A stretch of DNA of 64,000 nt from an uncultured Eubacteriales bacterium (GTDB lineage Bacteria; Bacillota; Clostridia; Saccharofermentanales; Saccharofermentanaceae), in the NCBI GenBank assembly GCA_900314745.1, contig OMWK01000005.1, forward strand, positions 96,771 to 160,770, written 5' to 3'. This document shows, one piece after another, positions 1-8,246 of the stretch. The position numbers and the translations under genes are program-made. Every line of letters begins with the position of its first letter. Position 1 is the stretch's first letter. The notes under the pieces were generated by a model that ran no database searches, was not told where the DNA came from, and saw nothing but the letters and a program-made list of their open reading frames with translations.

Positions 1-1010
1 ACGGTTCTGAGAATGGGACTGTAAACAGACAGATTCATGAGAACGCCTCCGAACAGGAATGACAGGATGAGATAAGTCGGAAGCACAGCCGCGAAAAGCC
101 CGCTCTTCTTCCCGTAAAGAGGAAGCGCTGCGATTATGGATGCAATCACGAATGATATAAGAATGACAACGAGACTGTAGACAAGTATATGAAGTATCGA
201 GAAAGGCGCACCGCAAATAAGAAGGCTTATGACCGATATCACTACAACCGGAATGACATGAGCCGCCGGAAGTATGAGTCCCATGAAGAACCTTCCCGTC
301 TTAGTCATCCTTACATAGAGCTTGTTGTCACAGTCGTTAAGGTATGACAGGGCACCAAGAAGCGCCGCCATCCACAGGAAGAAGCCTGCGAATTTATAGA
401 CGGGAACAGCTATCTTCTCGCTGGTACTTATCTCGTTATATTCAATGCTCTCGAGGGACTCCAGCCTGTATATCGCATTACTGTCAAGATATGAATCAAA
501 CAAAGCCGAGAGGGCACTGCTGTAATCCGAAGGCACGTTCACATCAGATTCGTCAATGGCCGCCTCCATTACTCTCAACGCGAAATGGGGGAACAGCTTC
601 ATGAATACTTCCTCGCTCGACATCAGAGGAAGCGTCGATGACGGCGTGGTTATTACGCTTATCTTCGGCATCCTTCTTATAACGGCACTCTCCGCCATGA
701 GATCCTCGGGTATGATGAAGCCTGTATTGGCCCTGCCTGAAGCAAGATCAGAGTACATCTGCGACTCGCTCTCGACTTCGTAAAAATCGAAGATGGAACC
801 CATACCGCAAAGCTCCTCCACTGCAGCCTCGGTACTGCTGTCCTCATCGAGATTTAAGATGGCAACGGGTATGTAAGCCGAAGACTTCTGTGAAGGCATC
901 GCGACAGACACCACTGCGAGGGCAATGAGTATGAAAGCCATACCGTATATGTACGGGTTAAGAAAGCTTCTCTTAGCACTTAAACGGAGGCGGTTAAAAA
1001 ACAATCTCAT
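1..1010 (-). CDS. ABC-2 type transporter permease, C-terminus beyond window
   Basis: Read on the minus strand from an ATG at 1010; the frame stays open to the left edge, so the C-terminus is missing. The protein begins MRLFFNRLRLSAKRSF, followed by one TM helix, an extracytoplasmic domain with a GRANTGFIIPED segment, and then several hydrophobic helices, which is the layout of ABC-2 permeases of the YhgE/DrrB type. The start overlaps the stop of the preceding permease gene in an ATGA, so the two are translationally coupled. The two permeases are clearly related to each other (both carry an AGLIIPED/TGFIIPED block) and probably form a heterodimer with the ATPase at 2085-2714. The substrate is unknown; an export function for a lipid, peptide or envelope component is inferred from the family. 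Confidence 0.8.
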   Translation of the reverse strand, partial: MRLFFNRLRLSAKRSFLNPYIYGMAFILIALAVVSVAMPSQKSSAYIPVAILNLDEDSSTEAAVEELCGMGSIFDFYEVESESQMYSDLASGRANTGFIIPEDLMAESAVIRRMPKISVITTPSSTLPLMSSEEVFMKLFPHFALRVMEAAIDESDVNVPSDYSSALSALFDSYLDSNAIYRLESLESIEYNEISTSEKIAVPVYKFAGFFLWMAALLGALSYLNDCDNKLYVRMTKTGRFFMGLILPAAHVIPVVVISVISLLICGAPFSILHILVYSLVVILISFVIASIIAALPLYGKKSGLFAAVLPTYLILSFLFGGVLMNLSVYSPILRT

Positions 1011-2092
1011 GTGAACATCGCCTCCAGTGTAAATGTTATAAGGTATTTAAACGGGTTATAGACCGACATCTCCTGCAAAAACTTCGGCATGAACTCCAAA
1101 GGAAGCAGTCCTCCCGCAAGATACATAAGAACCGTAAAAGCGGCAAAGGATATGTAAGCCGCAGAGACGGGAGAGCGGAAAAGATAACTAACGCCCGTTA
1201 CTATGAAAGCTATGATGGCGACTACGGGAAGCATCTTAATAAGAGCCATCATGGAAATACCTATCTTGGTAAACTGAAGTCCTATGGTAATAAGCGCGAA
1301 TGCAATGTACATCATTACCATGACGGACATAGCCTCCATAACAAAGAACAAAGCCGGTGATATTCCGGAGAGTCTTGCTCTCGCGATGAATGCCGGATTG
1401 GAGCCTTTGCAGAAATAGGCAAAAACAAATACCGACAGCAGGAACACATATACAAGTGCTGCTCCCGCTATCTTCTGAGTCAGCGTAAAAGCCGCGATCG
1501 AATCGACGGTGTCGTAACGGAAAATGTTCATTCTGTCGAGCGCGTATCCCAGTTCATTAATCCTGACAACATCGGAAAGCTCGGAGCTTTGGTCAAAGGG
1601 AACTCCATGCTGATCACAGAAATCGTAAATCGTCTGAACGCATGCCTGTCCGACGCCGAGGTCATTAGCAAGAACCAGCATGATGTCTTTAACGACCTGT
1701 TCATCGAACGTGTCGGCAGATTTGAATACGACTTCAAGTTCAGGATTAGATCCGGAGAATATGCCGGATGCGAAGTCCTCGGGAATGATGAGTCCCGCTA
1801 CAACGTCTCCCTCATCCACGGCCGTTCTTACTTCCTCTGGTGAGTCTAATTCAATGAAGCTTATCGTGTCCTCGACACTGTTCATGTTGGATATGAATGA
1901 GAAGCCTGCAGAATTAAGTTCATTATCGGAAGGCAGGTAACACGCAACCTTTACCATGGAGAAGGAGCCGTCTTTGAAAAGCACGTTCTCACCAAAAAAT
2001 GCGAACGCCATCGCCGCCAGTCCGAGCGCAAGGAAATAAGCTGCCACATATGGCATGAAATTAAGTATCCTCTTGAACAGGACCTTAATCAT
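1007..2092 (-). CDS. ABC-2 type transporter permease
   Basis: 361 residues. It has one N-terminal TM helix (about 12-35), an extracytoplasmic domain of about 170 residues containing VAGLIIPEDFASGI, then five or six C-terminal TM helices (about 215-355), the standard ABC-2 membrane fold (ABC2_membrane_3 type). It starts inside the end of the ATPase gene (8 bp overlap) and ends in the ATGA shared with the next permease. That places it as the second subunit of one exporter encoded with the GH25 lipoprotein. The family assignment is firm, the substrate is not visible. Confidence 0.85.
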   Translation of the reverse strand: MIKVLFKRILNFMPYVAAYFLALGLAAMAFAFFGENVLFKDGSFSMVKVACYLPSDNELNSAGFSFISNMNSVEDTISFIELDSPEEVRTAVDEGDVVAGLIIPEDFASGIFSGSNPELEVVFKSADTFDEQVVKDIMLVLANDLGVGQACVQTIYDFCDQHGVPFDQSSELSDVVRINELGYALDRMNIFRYDTVDSIAAFTLTQKIAGAALVYVFLLSVFVFAYFCKGSNPAFIARARLSGISPALFFVMEAMSVMVMMYIAFALITIGLQFTKIGISMMALIKMLPVVAIIAFIVTGVSYLFRSPVSAAYISFAAFTVLMYLAGGLLPLEFMPKFLQEMSVYNPFKYLITFTLEAMFT

Positions 2093-2714
2093 TGATGATC
2101 TCGGAAACCGATCTGGACTTATCGACCAGAGTGCACTTTCCGTCCTTCAGATGATATATCTTGTCGCAGTGGTCAAAGACTTCCGCTTCATGGCTCGCGA
2201 TAAACACGATTCCGCCCTTCGCCTTAAATGCATCAATGAACTTAAGGATGTCACTCTTGGCGGGAATGTCGAGTGCGGCCAGAGGCTCATCCATCAAAAG
2301 CACATCCGGTCCCGTAATGATAACCGAAGCAAGTGCGAGTCTCTTCTTCATTCCGCCCGACATATTGCGGACTCTGACATTGATGAAATCGCTGACCTTA
2401 AGGATCGATAATTCCGGACCGTTCAGAGCCTTCAATATCTCATCCTTCTTCATGGATGTCCACATGAGGATGTTATCGTAAGCGGTAAGCTCATCTATAA
2501 GGGCATTCTCCTGGGTTACAAACCCCGTCTTCCCCTCTATGTATATCTTGCCCGATGCAGGCTTCTTTATGCCCGACACGGCAGACAGAAGAGTTGACTT
2601 ACCCGAGCCGTTAAGGCCCAGAAGACCGATGCACTCTCCGTTCCCGGCCGTGATGTTCACATTCGTAAGTACAGTCTTCTTATACTTAACCGATACATTA
2701 TCGATGTTAACCAT
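2085..2714 (-). CDS. ABC transporter ATP-binding protein
   Basis: 209 residues from ATG 2714, chosen because GGGAGG lies 6 nt upstream; an upstream in-frame extension overlaps the GH25 coding region and has no ribosome site. Walker A is GLNGSGKSTL (about residues 29-38), the signature is MSGGMKKRLALA, and Walker B is DVLLMDEPLAALD, followed by the switch His in FIASHE. At 209 residues it is a short, DrrA/CcmA-type nucleotide-binding subunit. Its start overlaps the GH25 stop by 8 bp and its stop overlaps the permease start by 8 bp, so all four genes are one transcription unit. It should energise the two ABC-2 permeases downstream. Confidence 0.92.
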   Translation of the reverse strand: MVNIDNVSVKYKKTVLTNVNITAGNGECIGLLGLNGSGKSTLLSAVSGIKKPASGKIYIEGKTGFVTQENALIDELTAYDNILMWTSMKKDEILKALNGPELSILKVSDFINVRVRNMSGGMKKRLALASVIITGPDVLLMDEPLAALDIPAKSDILKFIDAFKAKGGIVFIASHEAEVFDHCDKIYHLKDGKCTLVDKSRSVSEIIND

Positions 2715-3831
2715 TCGTACCTCCCGGCAGTTCGCCGTAATAAAGGTCCATATCCACATAGGCATCGATGCCCGGGATAGTGCCGTTGCAGCTTTGCTGC
2801 CAGACAGCATAGGTGCCCGCGTAGTCAGTCTGAGAAGTATAGTGAGCAAGCCATACGTTATCGATGTCATCATCCCAGATTACATCCATGATGAACTTGC
2901 TTCCGTATAGCATGGAAGTCATTCCGCGGTTTTGAACTTCGGCATCAAACACATCATACAGATAGTTGATGTCGGCTATGCTCAGGTTGTACTTCTGGAA
3001 GTTTCCGAAGAAGTTCTCCCAGTCAAAAACGATGGGAAGGCTGACATTATAGCCAGCACACAGATCGCAGATCGTATCAGCCAGAAGTGTCACATATTCC
3101 TCTGTATTGTCAGTCGTGTAGACGTATACTCCTATGGGAATGCCCGCTGCCGCCGCTCCTTCCATGTTTGTCCTGAAATACTCATCCTCGTGGAATTCAC
3201 CTTCACTGGACCAGCCGGCTCTTACAAAAGCAAATTCACAGCCTGCCGCCGCAACCTGATTCCAGTCTATTGCTCCCTGCCACTTGGATACGTCGATCCC
3301 ATAGTGAACGTTATCTCCGGGATAAGAAGCGATGAAATCGGAAAAAGGAGTCGCATTATCGGTGGTCGTCCCGGTGTTATTGCTTGTATCACCTGTGTCT
3401 TCGGGCTGAAAGACAGTGACATTCATGGAATCACTCGCCGTATTGCCCCAGTCATCTGTGATCACAAGGTCCAGATGATAGGACCCCAGGGTTGAAGTAT
3501 CAACTTCTCCGGTTATCTGAAGGTCGATATCGGCATCCTGGTCATCAATATAGCTTATAAAGTCATTAATATCGAATTCATTTCCTAAGGCTATCCACGC
3601 GTCCCTGTTGATGTTAATAAAGAACGGGCTTACCGTATCCCCTTCCGGCTCAGGTGTGGGAGTCGGTGTCGGTGTGCTTGTAGGAGTCGGTACCAGAGTG
3701 GGCGCCGGAGCCTCCGTCTGAGTTGCTGAAGGCTCAGTCTCAGGCTCTCCGATATCCCTGTCAGTACAAGAAGACAGGACTTGGAAAGCCAGTACCGAAG
3801 CCAGTGTTGTAATTGCTATTTTTTTCTTCAT
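2707..3831 (-). CDS. GH25 muramidase lipoprotein
   Basis: 374 residues. A lipoprotein signal (MKKKIAITTLASVLAFQVLSSC, lipobox LSSC) is followed by a Pro/Thr-rich spacer (about 35-65), an Ig-like domain (about 66-142) of the DUF5011/HYR style with ITDDWGNTAS, a Thr/Asn linker, and a GH25 (Lyc-type lysozyme) catalytic domain from about 175 to the end. The GH25 marks are YGIDVSKWQGAIDW with the first Asp and PIVFDWEN with the catalytic Asp/Glu pair, plus the C-terminal WQQSC...DMDLYYG strand. It should hydrolyse N-acetylmuramic acid beta-1,4 bonds of peptidoglycan on the outer face. It is the first gene of the ABC exporter operon. There is no Shine-Dalgarno in front of ATG 3831; a TATAAT lies 7 nt upstream. 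Confidence 0.9.
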   Translation of the reverse strand: MKKKIAITTLASVLAFQVLSSCTDRDIGEPETEPSATQTEAPAPTLVPTPTSTPTPTPTPEPEGDTVSPFFININRDAWIALGNEFDINDFISYIDDQDADIDLQITGEVDTSTLGSYHLDLVITDDWGNTASDSMNVTVFQPEDTGDTSNNTGTTTDNATPFSDFIASYPGDNVHYGIDVSKWQGAIDWNQVAAAGCEFAFVRAGWSSEGEFHEDEYFRTNMEGAAAAGIPIGVYVYTTDNTEEYVTLLADTICDLCAGYNVSLPIVFDWENFFGNFQKYNLSIADINYLYDVFDAEVQNRGMTSMLYGSKFIMDVIWDDDIDNVWLAHYTSQTDYAGTYAVWQQSCNGTIPGIDAYVDMDLYYGELPGGTNG

Positions 3832-3838
3832 GCCAATT

Positions 3839-3848
3839 ATTATATAAT
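3839..3848. promoter_or_regulatory. Overlapping divergent -10 hexamers, possible leaderless starts
   Basis: A perfect TATAAT occurs on both strands within 10 bp: plus strand 3843-3848 and minus strand 3844-3839. The ATG of ktrB follows the plus hexamer after 6 nt, and the ATG of the GH25 gene follows the minus hexamer after 7 nt. Neither gene has a Shine-Dalgarno. The arrangement predicts transcripts that begin at or next to the start codon. No good -35 match is seen on either strand (best plus candidate TTTTTC at 3821, 16 bp spacer). Confidence 0.5.
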
Positions 3849-3854
3849 ATCGTC

Positions 3855-5186
3855 ATGCAAAATCGAACACAAAGAAGGTTGACGGGTCCCCAGATCATAC
3901 TTCTGGGATTTTTGGTACTGGTAGTTGCAGGAGCATTGCTTCTGATGTTGCCAATCTCTTCCAAGAACCGTGAATATACACCCTTCATCGATTCATTATT
4001 CACATCCGTATCCGCAGGCTGCGTTACGGGACTTATTGTCAAAGACACCCAGACATCGTGGTCACTGTTCGGCCAGATAGTAATCCTAATCCTCATCCAG
4101 GTCGGCGGAATGGGCGTCATTACCATGACTAACTTCTTCATGCTCTTTACAGGCAAGAAGATCGACCTTCGCTCCAGAACAGCCATGCAGGAGGCGGTAT
4201 CCGCTCCCAATATCGGAGGCATAGCCAAGCTTACGGGATTCATCGTCAAGGGAACTGTACTCTTCGAAGCACTGGGCGCAGTTGCCGTAATGCCCGTGTT
4301 CATAAAGGACTTCGGATTTGCGAAGGGAATCTGGTACTCGGTATTCATGTCGATATCTGCATTCTGCAATGCGGGATTTGACCTCATGGGTTCCGTCGGA
4401 GAATGCTCTTCGCTTACGTACTACGCCGATAACCCGGTGGTAAACATTGTATTTATCATCCTCATACTCACGGGCGGTATCGGATTTCTCACATGGAACG
4501 ACATCAGAACCTACGGGTTCAAGTTAAGAAAGTACAGTACGCAGAGTAAGATAATCCTCGTTTTCGAGGCGATACTCATCATCTTCCCCGCACTTTACTT
4601 CTATATCTTCGAGCTTTCCGGAGAACCTCAGGGCGCACGCATACTCGAGGCTTTGTTCTCCGCAGTTTCCCCAAGGACGGCCGGCTTCAACACGATCGAT
4701 TACAACGATTTCTCCGGAGTCGGAATCGCCATAACGATAATGCTCATGCTCATCGGAGGCGCACCGGGATCAACTGCAGGAGGCATGAAGATCACAACTA
4801 TCGCCATTCTCTGGGCCGCGATGATATCCGTATTCAGAAGGGAGAAAGCTCCCGCATACTTCAGAAGAAGGGTCTCTCATGACACGGTTTACAGTGCAGT
4901 CGCAGTATTCCTGCTCGACATGCATTTATTCATCGGAGGCGCCATTGCCATAGCACTCATCGAACGTCTCCCCCTCATGCAGACTATGTTCGAATGCGCC
5001 TCGGCGGTTGCTACGGTAGGTCTCACAATGGGAATCACATCATCACTTCACATAGCTTCAAAGATAATTCTGATACTTATAATGTACGGCGGCAGAGTAG
5101 GCGGACTTACGCTTGTATTCGCCGCCACGGGAAGAAAGAGTTCAATACACGACAAGTTCCCTACGGATCACATAGCCGTAGGATGA
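3855..5186 (+). CDS. ktrB: Potassium uptake channel subunit KtrB/TrkH family
   Basis: 443 residues from ATG 3855 (MQNRTQRRLTGPQII). An upstream in-frame start at 3813 would add 14 residues that lie over the divergent promoter, so it is not favoured. The four pore-loop repeats of the SKT superfamily are visible: SAGCVTGL, AFCNAGFD, RTAGFNTID and ATVGLTMG, each with the filter glycine, in a protein with about ten hydrophobic segments. It forms the membrane pore for potassium (with sodium coupling in characterised KtrB proteins). The partner RCK subunit follows 19 bp downstream. The lack of a ribosome site is discussed with the promoter. Confidence 0.93.
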   Translation: MQNRTQRRLTGPQIILLGFLVLVVAGALLLMLPISSKNREYTPFIDSLFTSVSAGCVTGLIVKDTQTSWSLFGQIVILILIQVGGMGVITMTNFFMLFTGKKIDLRSRTAMQEAVSAPNIGGIAKLTGFIVKGTVLFEALGAVAVMPVFIKDFGFAKGIWYSVFMSISAFCNAGFDLMGSVGECSSLTYYADNPVVNIVFIILILTGGIGFLTWNDIRTYGFKLRKYSTQSKIILVFEAILIIFPALYFYIFELSGEPQGARILEALFSAVSPRTAGFNTIDYNDFSGVGIAITIMLMLIGGAPGSTAGGMKITTIAILWAAMISVFRREKAPAYFRRRVSHDTVYSAVAVFLLDMHLFIGGAIAIALIERLPLMQTMFECASAVATVGLTMGITSSLHIASKIILILIMYGGRVGGLTLVFAATGRKSSIHDKFPTDHIAVG

Positions 5187-5205
5187 CATACCAAGGAGGG
5201 AAAAC

Positions 5206-5865
5206 ATGAAGAATATTTTGGTAATCGGTGCAGGCAGATTCGGAACATATCTCATACAGGGCTTCTCCGAGCAGGGCGACGAGATCCTCGTAATAGACAA
5301 GGACGAGGACAGACTCGGTAAGGTTCTGCCCTTTGTAACTGCCAGCCTTATCGGTGATTCCACAGATTCTGACTTCATGGGAAATATCGGCGTCAACAAC
5401 TTCGACATATGCGCCGTATGTATCGGTGACAATTTCCAGAACTCACTCGAGACCACTTCCCTCCTTAAGGAGCTCGGCGCCAAGTTCGTAATTGCCAGAG
5501 CTTCAAGAGACGTTCAGGAGAAGTTCCTGCTAAGAAACGGCGCAGACGAAGTCGTCTACCCTGAGAAGAACATGGCAAAGTGGACTGCCATACGTTTCAG
5601 TTCTGAGAATGTTAAGGATTACATCCCCGTTCCCGGAGACTACTCCATCTTCGAGGTTAACATTCCCAAGTCATGGGTCGGCAAGTCCATGGTGGAGCTC
5701 AACATCCGCCAGAACATGCATCTCAACATCATTGCCGTCAACAACAAGGACGATTCCGAACTCAATATGAATTACAGCCCTTCCGATCCTTTCAGGGAAG
5801 GACAGTCAATCATGGTCATCGGAAGCGACGAAGACCTGAAGAAGCACTTAGGCCTCGATTACTGA
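5206..5865 (+). CDS. ktrA: Potassium uptake regulatory subunit KtrA (RCK_N/RCK_C)
   Basis: 219 residues with a strong AAGGAGG ribosome site. The N-terminal Rossmann fold carries VIGAGRFGTYL (GxGxxG) with the acidic end of beta-2 at VIDKDEDR, then GDSTDSDF; this is the RCK_N domain (about 1-130) that binds nucleotides in the family. The RCK_C domain (about 135-217) starts near YSIFEVNIPKSWVGKS. The single RCK pair and short length fit KtrA rather than the doubled TrkA. It forms a cytoplasmic octameric ring gating KtrB; regulation by ATP/ADP and c-di-AMP is known for the family and is not visible here. Confidence 0.93.
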   Translation: MKNILVIGAGRFGTYLIQGFSEQGDEILVIDKDEDRLGKVLPFVTASLIGDSTDSDFMGNIGVNNFDICAVCIGDNFQNSLETTSLLKELGAKFVIARASRDVQEKFLLRNGADEVVYPEKNMAKWTAIRFSSENVKDYIPVPGDYSIFEVNIPKSWVGKSMVELNIRQNMHLNIIAVNNKDDSELNMNYSPSDPFREGQSIMVIGSDEDLKKHLGLDY

Positions 5866-6306
5866 TCAGCCGAATATAGAACTTATTGCAGATACGGTAG
5901 ATGAGAATGCTTCAGTAGTCTCATCGAGCTGATGGATTGTGGAATTGAGACTCTCGATATCCAGAGCGTCGATCTTATCCATCGCTCGGCCGACTGCATT
6001 TGTTGCATCCTCTGTAAGCACCTTAAGCTGGTCTGCCATTCCTGCGAGATCAGCTTCCTGAACATCAGAAGCAACCTGATTAAGAGCCGTGACCGCGGTG
6101 TCTGCCTTAACATAGATCGCATTGATCTTATTGTTTATGTTGTAGATCAGTGCAACTACATAGACTGTAATGATCACTGCACATACGGCCATTACTACGA
6201 GGGCGATGTTACGGATGTTATCCTTGACTGCATCGCGCTTGTTATCCTTCACCATCTCTGCCTTGATCTCATTCAGGTTGTCATTGATGTTAGCGTTTTC
6301 CGACAT
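5866..6306 (-). CDS. Single-TM coiled-coil membrane protein
   Basis: 146 residues from ATG 6306, chosen because AGGAGA sits 8 nt upstream. A charged cytoplasmic N-terminus (1-29) is followed by one TM helix (about 30-52, IALVVMAVCAVIITVYVVALIY) and a long amphipathic helical region (55-146) that looks like a coiled coil similar in style to DUF948 or methyl-accepting linker regions. I do not recognise a specific family. It lies 22 bp downstream of the rubredoxin-flavoprotein gene on the same strand and converges on ktrA with no gap. Confidence 0.75.
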   Translation of the reverse strand: MSENANINDNLNEIKAEMVKDNKRDAVKDNIRNIALVVMAVCAVIITVYVVALIYNINNKINAIYVKADTAVTALNQVASDVQEADLAGMADQLKVLTEDATNAVGRAMDKIDALDIESLNSTIHQLDETTEAFSSTVSAISSIFG

Positions 6307-6328
6307 TTTATTTCTCCTATAAATCTGA

Positions 6329-6934
6329 TTATTGTACAGGCTCAAAATATGAAGCGTCATGATTGCACCAGGGGCATATAAAGTCCGCGGGCAGCTCATC
6401 ACCCTCATAAATATATCCGCACACCGTGCATACGAATCCCTTTGAGGTCTTAGCAGCGGGCTTGGACTTGATGTTCTTCTGATAATAGGAATAAGTGGCA
6501 CTCTCCGCTTCATTCAGTACCTCACAGTCCGTGACATCTGCTAGGAACAGGGTATGTGTGCCCAGGTCCTGTGAACTTATGACGCTCGCACTTATGAAAG
6601 CATTAGTCTCCTCCCCTGCTATGTACACAAGGCCGTTAGCCGAACGGGAAACTTCGATCTGCTCGAGCTTATCGGTATCTCTTCCGCTTCTCATTCCCCA
6701 ATGCTTGTATGTGTCGAATTTGGAATTCTCTGAGAGTACCGATACATTGAACTTACCGGTATTCATGACCATGTCATGCGTAAGGTTATTCTTGTTGATG
6801 GCGACAATGATGCGGTTAGGTTCAGTCGTTACCTGCTGTACAGTGTTGACGATACATCCGTTATCGCGGCCGTTCTCGCATGAAGTGAGCACAAAAAGAC
6901 CGTAACTTAACTTATACATGGCTTTCTCATTCAT
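6329..6934 (-). CDS. Flavoredoxin-rubredoxin (high-molecular-weight rubredoxin)
   Basis: 201 residues from ATG 6934, preceded by AAGGAGGT at 7 nt spacing. Residues 1-150 are a flavin-reductase-like FMN-binding split barrel (YGLFVLTS, NNLTHDMVMNTGKFNVSVL, FLADVTDCEVL). Residues about 165-201 are a rubredoxin domain with CTVCGYIYEG and CPWC, the shortened spacing seen in rubrerythrin-type rubredoxins. This architecture is that of clostridial Hrb proteins, which pass electrons from NAD(P)H oxidoreductases to flavodiiron O2/NO reductases. It is cytoplasmic and probably part of oxidative or nitrosative stress defence. The partner flavodiiron protein is not in the window. Confidence 0.9.
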   Translation of the reverse strand: MNEKAMYKLSYGLFVLTSCENGRDNGCIVNTVQQVTTEPNRIIVAINKNNLTHDMVMNTGKFNVSVLSENSKFDTYKHWGMRSGRDTDKLEQIEVSRSANGLVYIAGEETNAFISASVISSQDLGTHTLFLADVTDCEVLNEAESATYSYYQKNIKSKPAAKTSKGFVCTVCGYIYEGDELPADFICPWCNHDASYFEPVQ

Positions 6935-7011
6935 GGGGATTACCTCCTTAAGCATTTCTTTAATTATACTTTATTGTGATAGAATCACCATAGGATAGAG
7001 GGGTGGACTTT

Positions 7012-8244
7012 ATGGTAATACAAGCAGCATCTATGACACTTGGAAGAAGCCTGGGTTATTACACGGGCATCTTCTCCACGGCGGTAACGGCATCGGTAAA
7101 CCCGACTGCCACCATGGCCGCACTTTCAGTTTTGGGAGCGATTGAGAACGCATCAGTTTACTCTCCTGACTCGGCATTCTTCAACTCAATAGCCGATTCA
7201 CTTAACGGCATACCGGTACTTAATGCGGCCGCAAAGCTTCCCATCGCGAACCCTTACGCGGCGGTATTTCTGACGATTGTCGCGGCGGTAATGATCATTC
7301 TTCACTCATTTGCTGAGAGCAAGATCGTATCGCAGGCGACGATTGATAAACTTGATAAACTCACGGGATGGATAGGAGTCACAGCGCTCTCCCTTATCCC
7401 GCTTGTAACTAACGACGCCGTTGACAAGACCGCCAGGGCTTCGAAGAACGCTTCAGCGACAGCTCTTACGATCGTTACCGGTTCTTCTTCAGGCTCTGCC
7501 GGTGCCCCCTGGTACGCCTGGGTAATCGGGATTCTGACTCTCATGATCGCTTCGGTGGTTTACTTCGTCGTCTATGACTGCTTCGACAACATCGGAACGA
7601 TATGCGCCGCTGTACCGGTCAAGGGCCTTAACATCATCGAGCAGATAGTAAAGGCGCTTTTCCACGCCGGCATGATACTTCTTCAGATCACCTTCCCTGC
7701 GATTTCCTTTATCATCAGCATAATCGTGGCGATAATAGGCATCCTGCTTTTCAGAGTGCTTAAGAGGATCACATTCTACTACAAGGAAGTCTATATCCGT
7801 CCCGTGCTTCACAACATCTTCAGAAGAGGCAAGGACATTGCGGTCGTCCATAAGAAGCTTCCCCGCAAGATCCGCAAGGCACACCCCGACTTAAGAGTCT
7901 CGGTTCCGTTCTTCGCGTTCAAGGGAATCGACAAGGTTAAGAAGCGCTCTGCTGTCTGGTATGTACTTGCAGGCAACGGCAAAGCACACCTTTACAGGAG
8001 GAAGGGATTCGGCAAAGTTCAGGAGATCTCCTTAGAAGAATTAAGGCAGAGATTCCCCGATGCCGAGCTCATCCGCTACAGAAGATTTAACGCCTTAAGG
8101 ACACCAGATAAGAAGTGTAACATTGTTATAAGCCACAGCTACAAGGGCTTTTGCGGCGACATAGCAAAATCACTCGGCGTCCCGCTGAAGGACAATGCCG
8201 AAGCTGAAGGTTCAGTCAGCAGCGAAGGATTATCTGTAACTTAA
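7012..8244 (+). CDS. Multi-pass membrane protein of unknown function
   Basis: 410 residues from ATG 7012, which has GAGGGG at 8 nt spacing; an in-frame GTG at 7003 lies inside that ribosome site and is less likely. The N-terminal part (about 1-135) has hydrophobic segments around alternating Ala/Thr-rich stretches, followed by a Ser/Gly spacer and two strong TM hairpins near 165-190 and 215-245. The C-terminal 150 residues are soluble and very basic (KRITFYYKEVYIRPV, RRGKDIAVVHKKLPRKIRKAHP). I do not recognise a family; the N-terminal half faintly resembles DUF4126-type proteins. It converges on the phosphonate operon with a 2 bp gap. Confidence 0.7.
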   Translation: MVIQAASMTLGRSLGYYTGIFSTAVTASVNPTATMAALSVLGAIENASVYSPDSAFFNSIADSLNGIPVLNAAAKLPIANPYAAVFLTIVAAVMIILHSFAESKIVSQATIDKLDKLTGWIGVTALSLIPLVTNDAVDKTARASKNASATALTIVTGSSSGSAGAPWYAWVIGILTLMIASVVYFVVYDCFDNIGTICAAVPVKGLNIIEQIVKALFHAGMILLQITFPAISFIISIIVAIIGILLFRVLKRITFYYKEVYIRPVLHNIFRRGKDIAVVHKKLPRKIRKAHPDLRVSVPFFAFKGIDKVKKRSAVWYVLAGNGKAHLYRRKGFGKVQEISLEELRQRFPDAELIRYRRFNALRTPDKKCNIVISHSYKGFCGDIAKSLGVPLKDNAEAEGSVSSEGLSVT

Positions 8245-8246
8245 GA

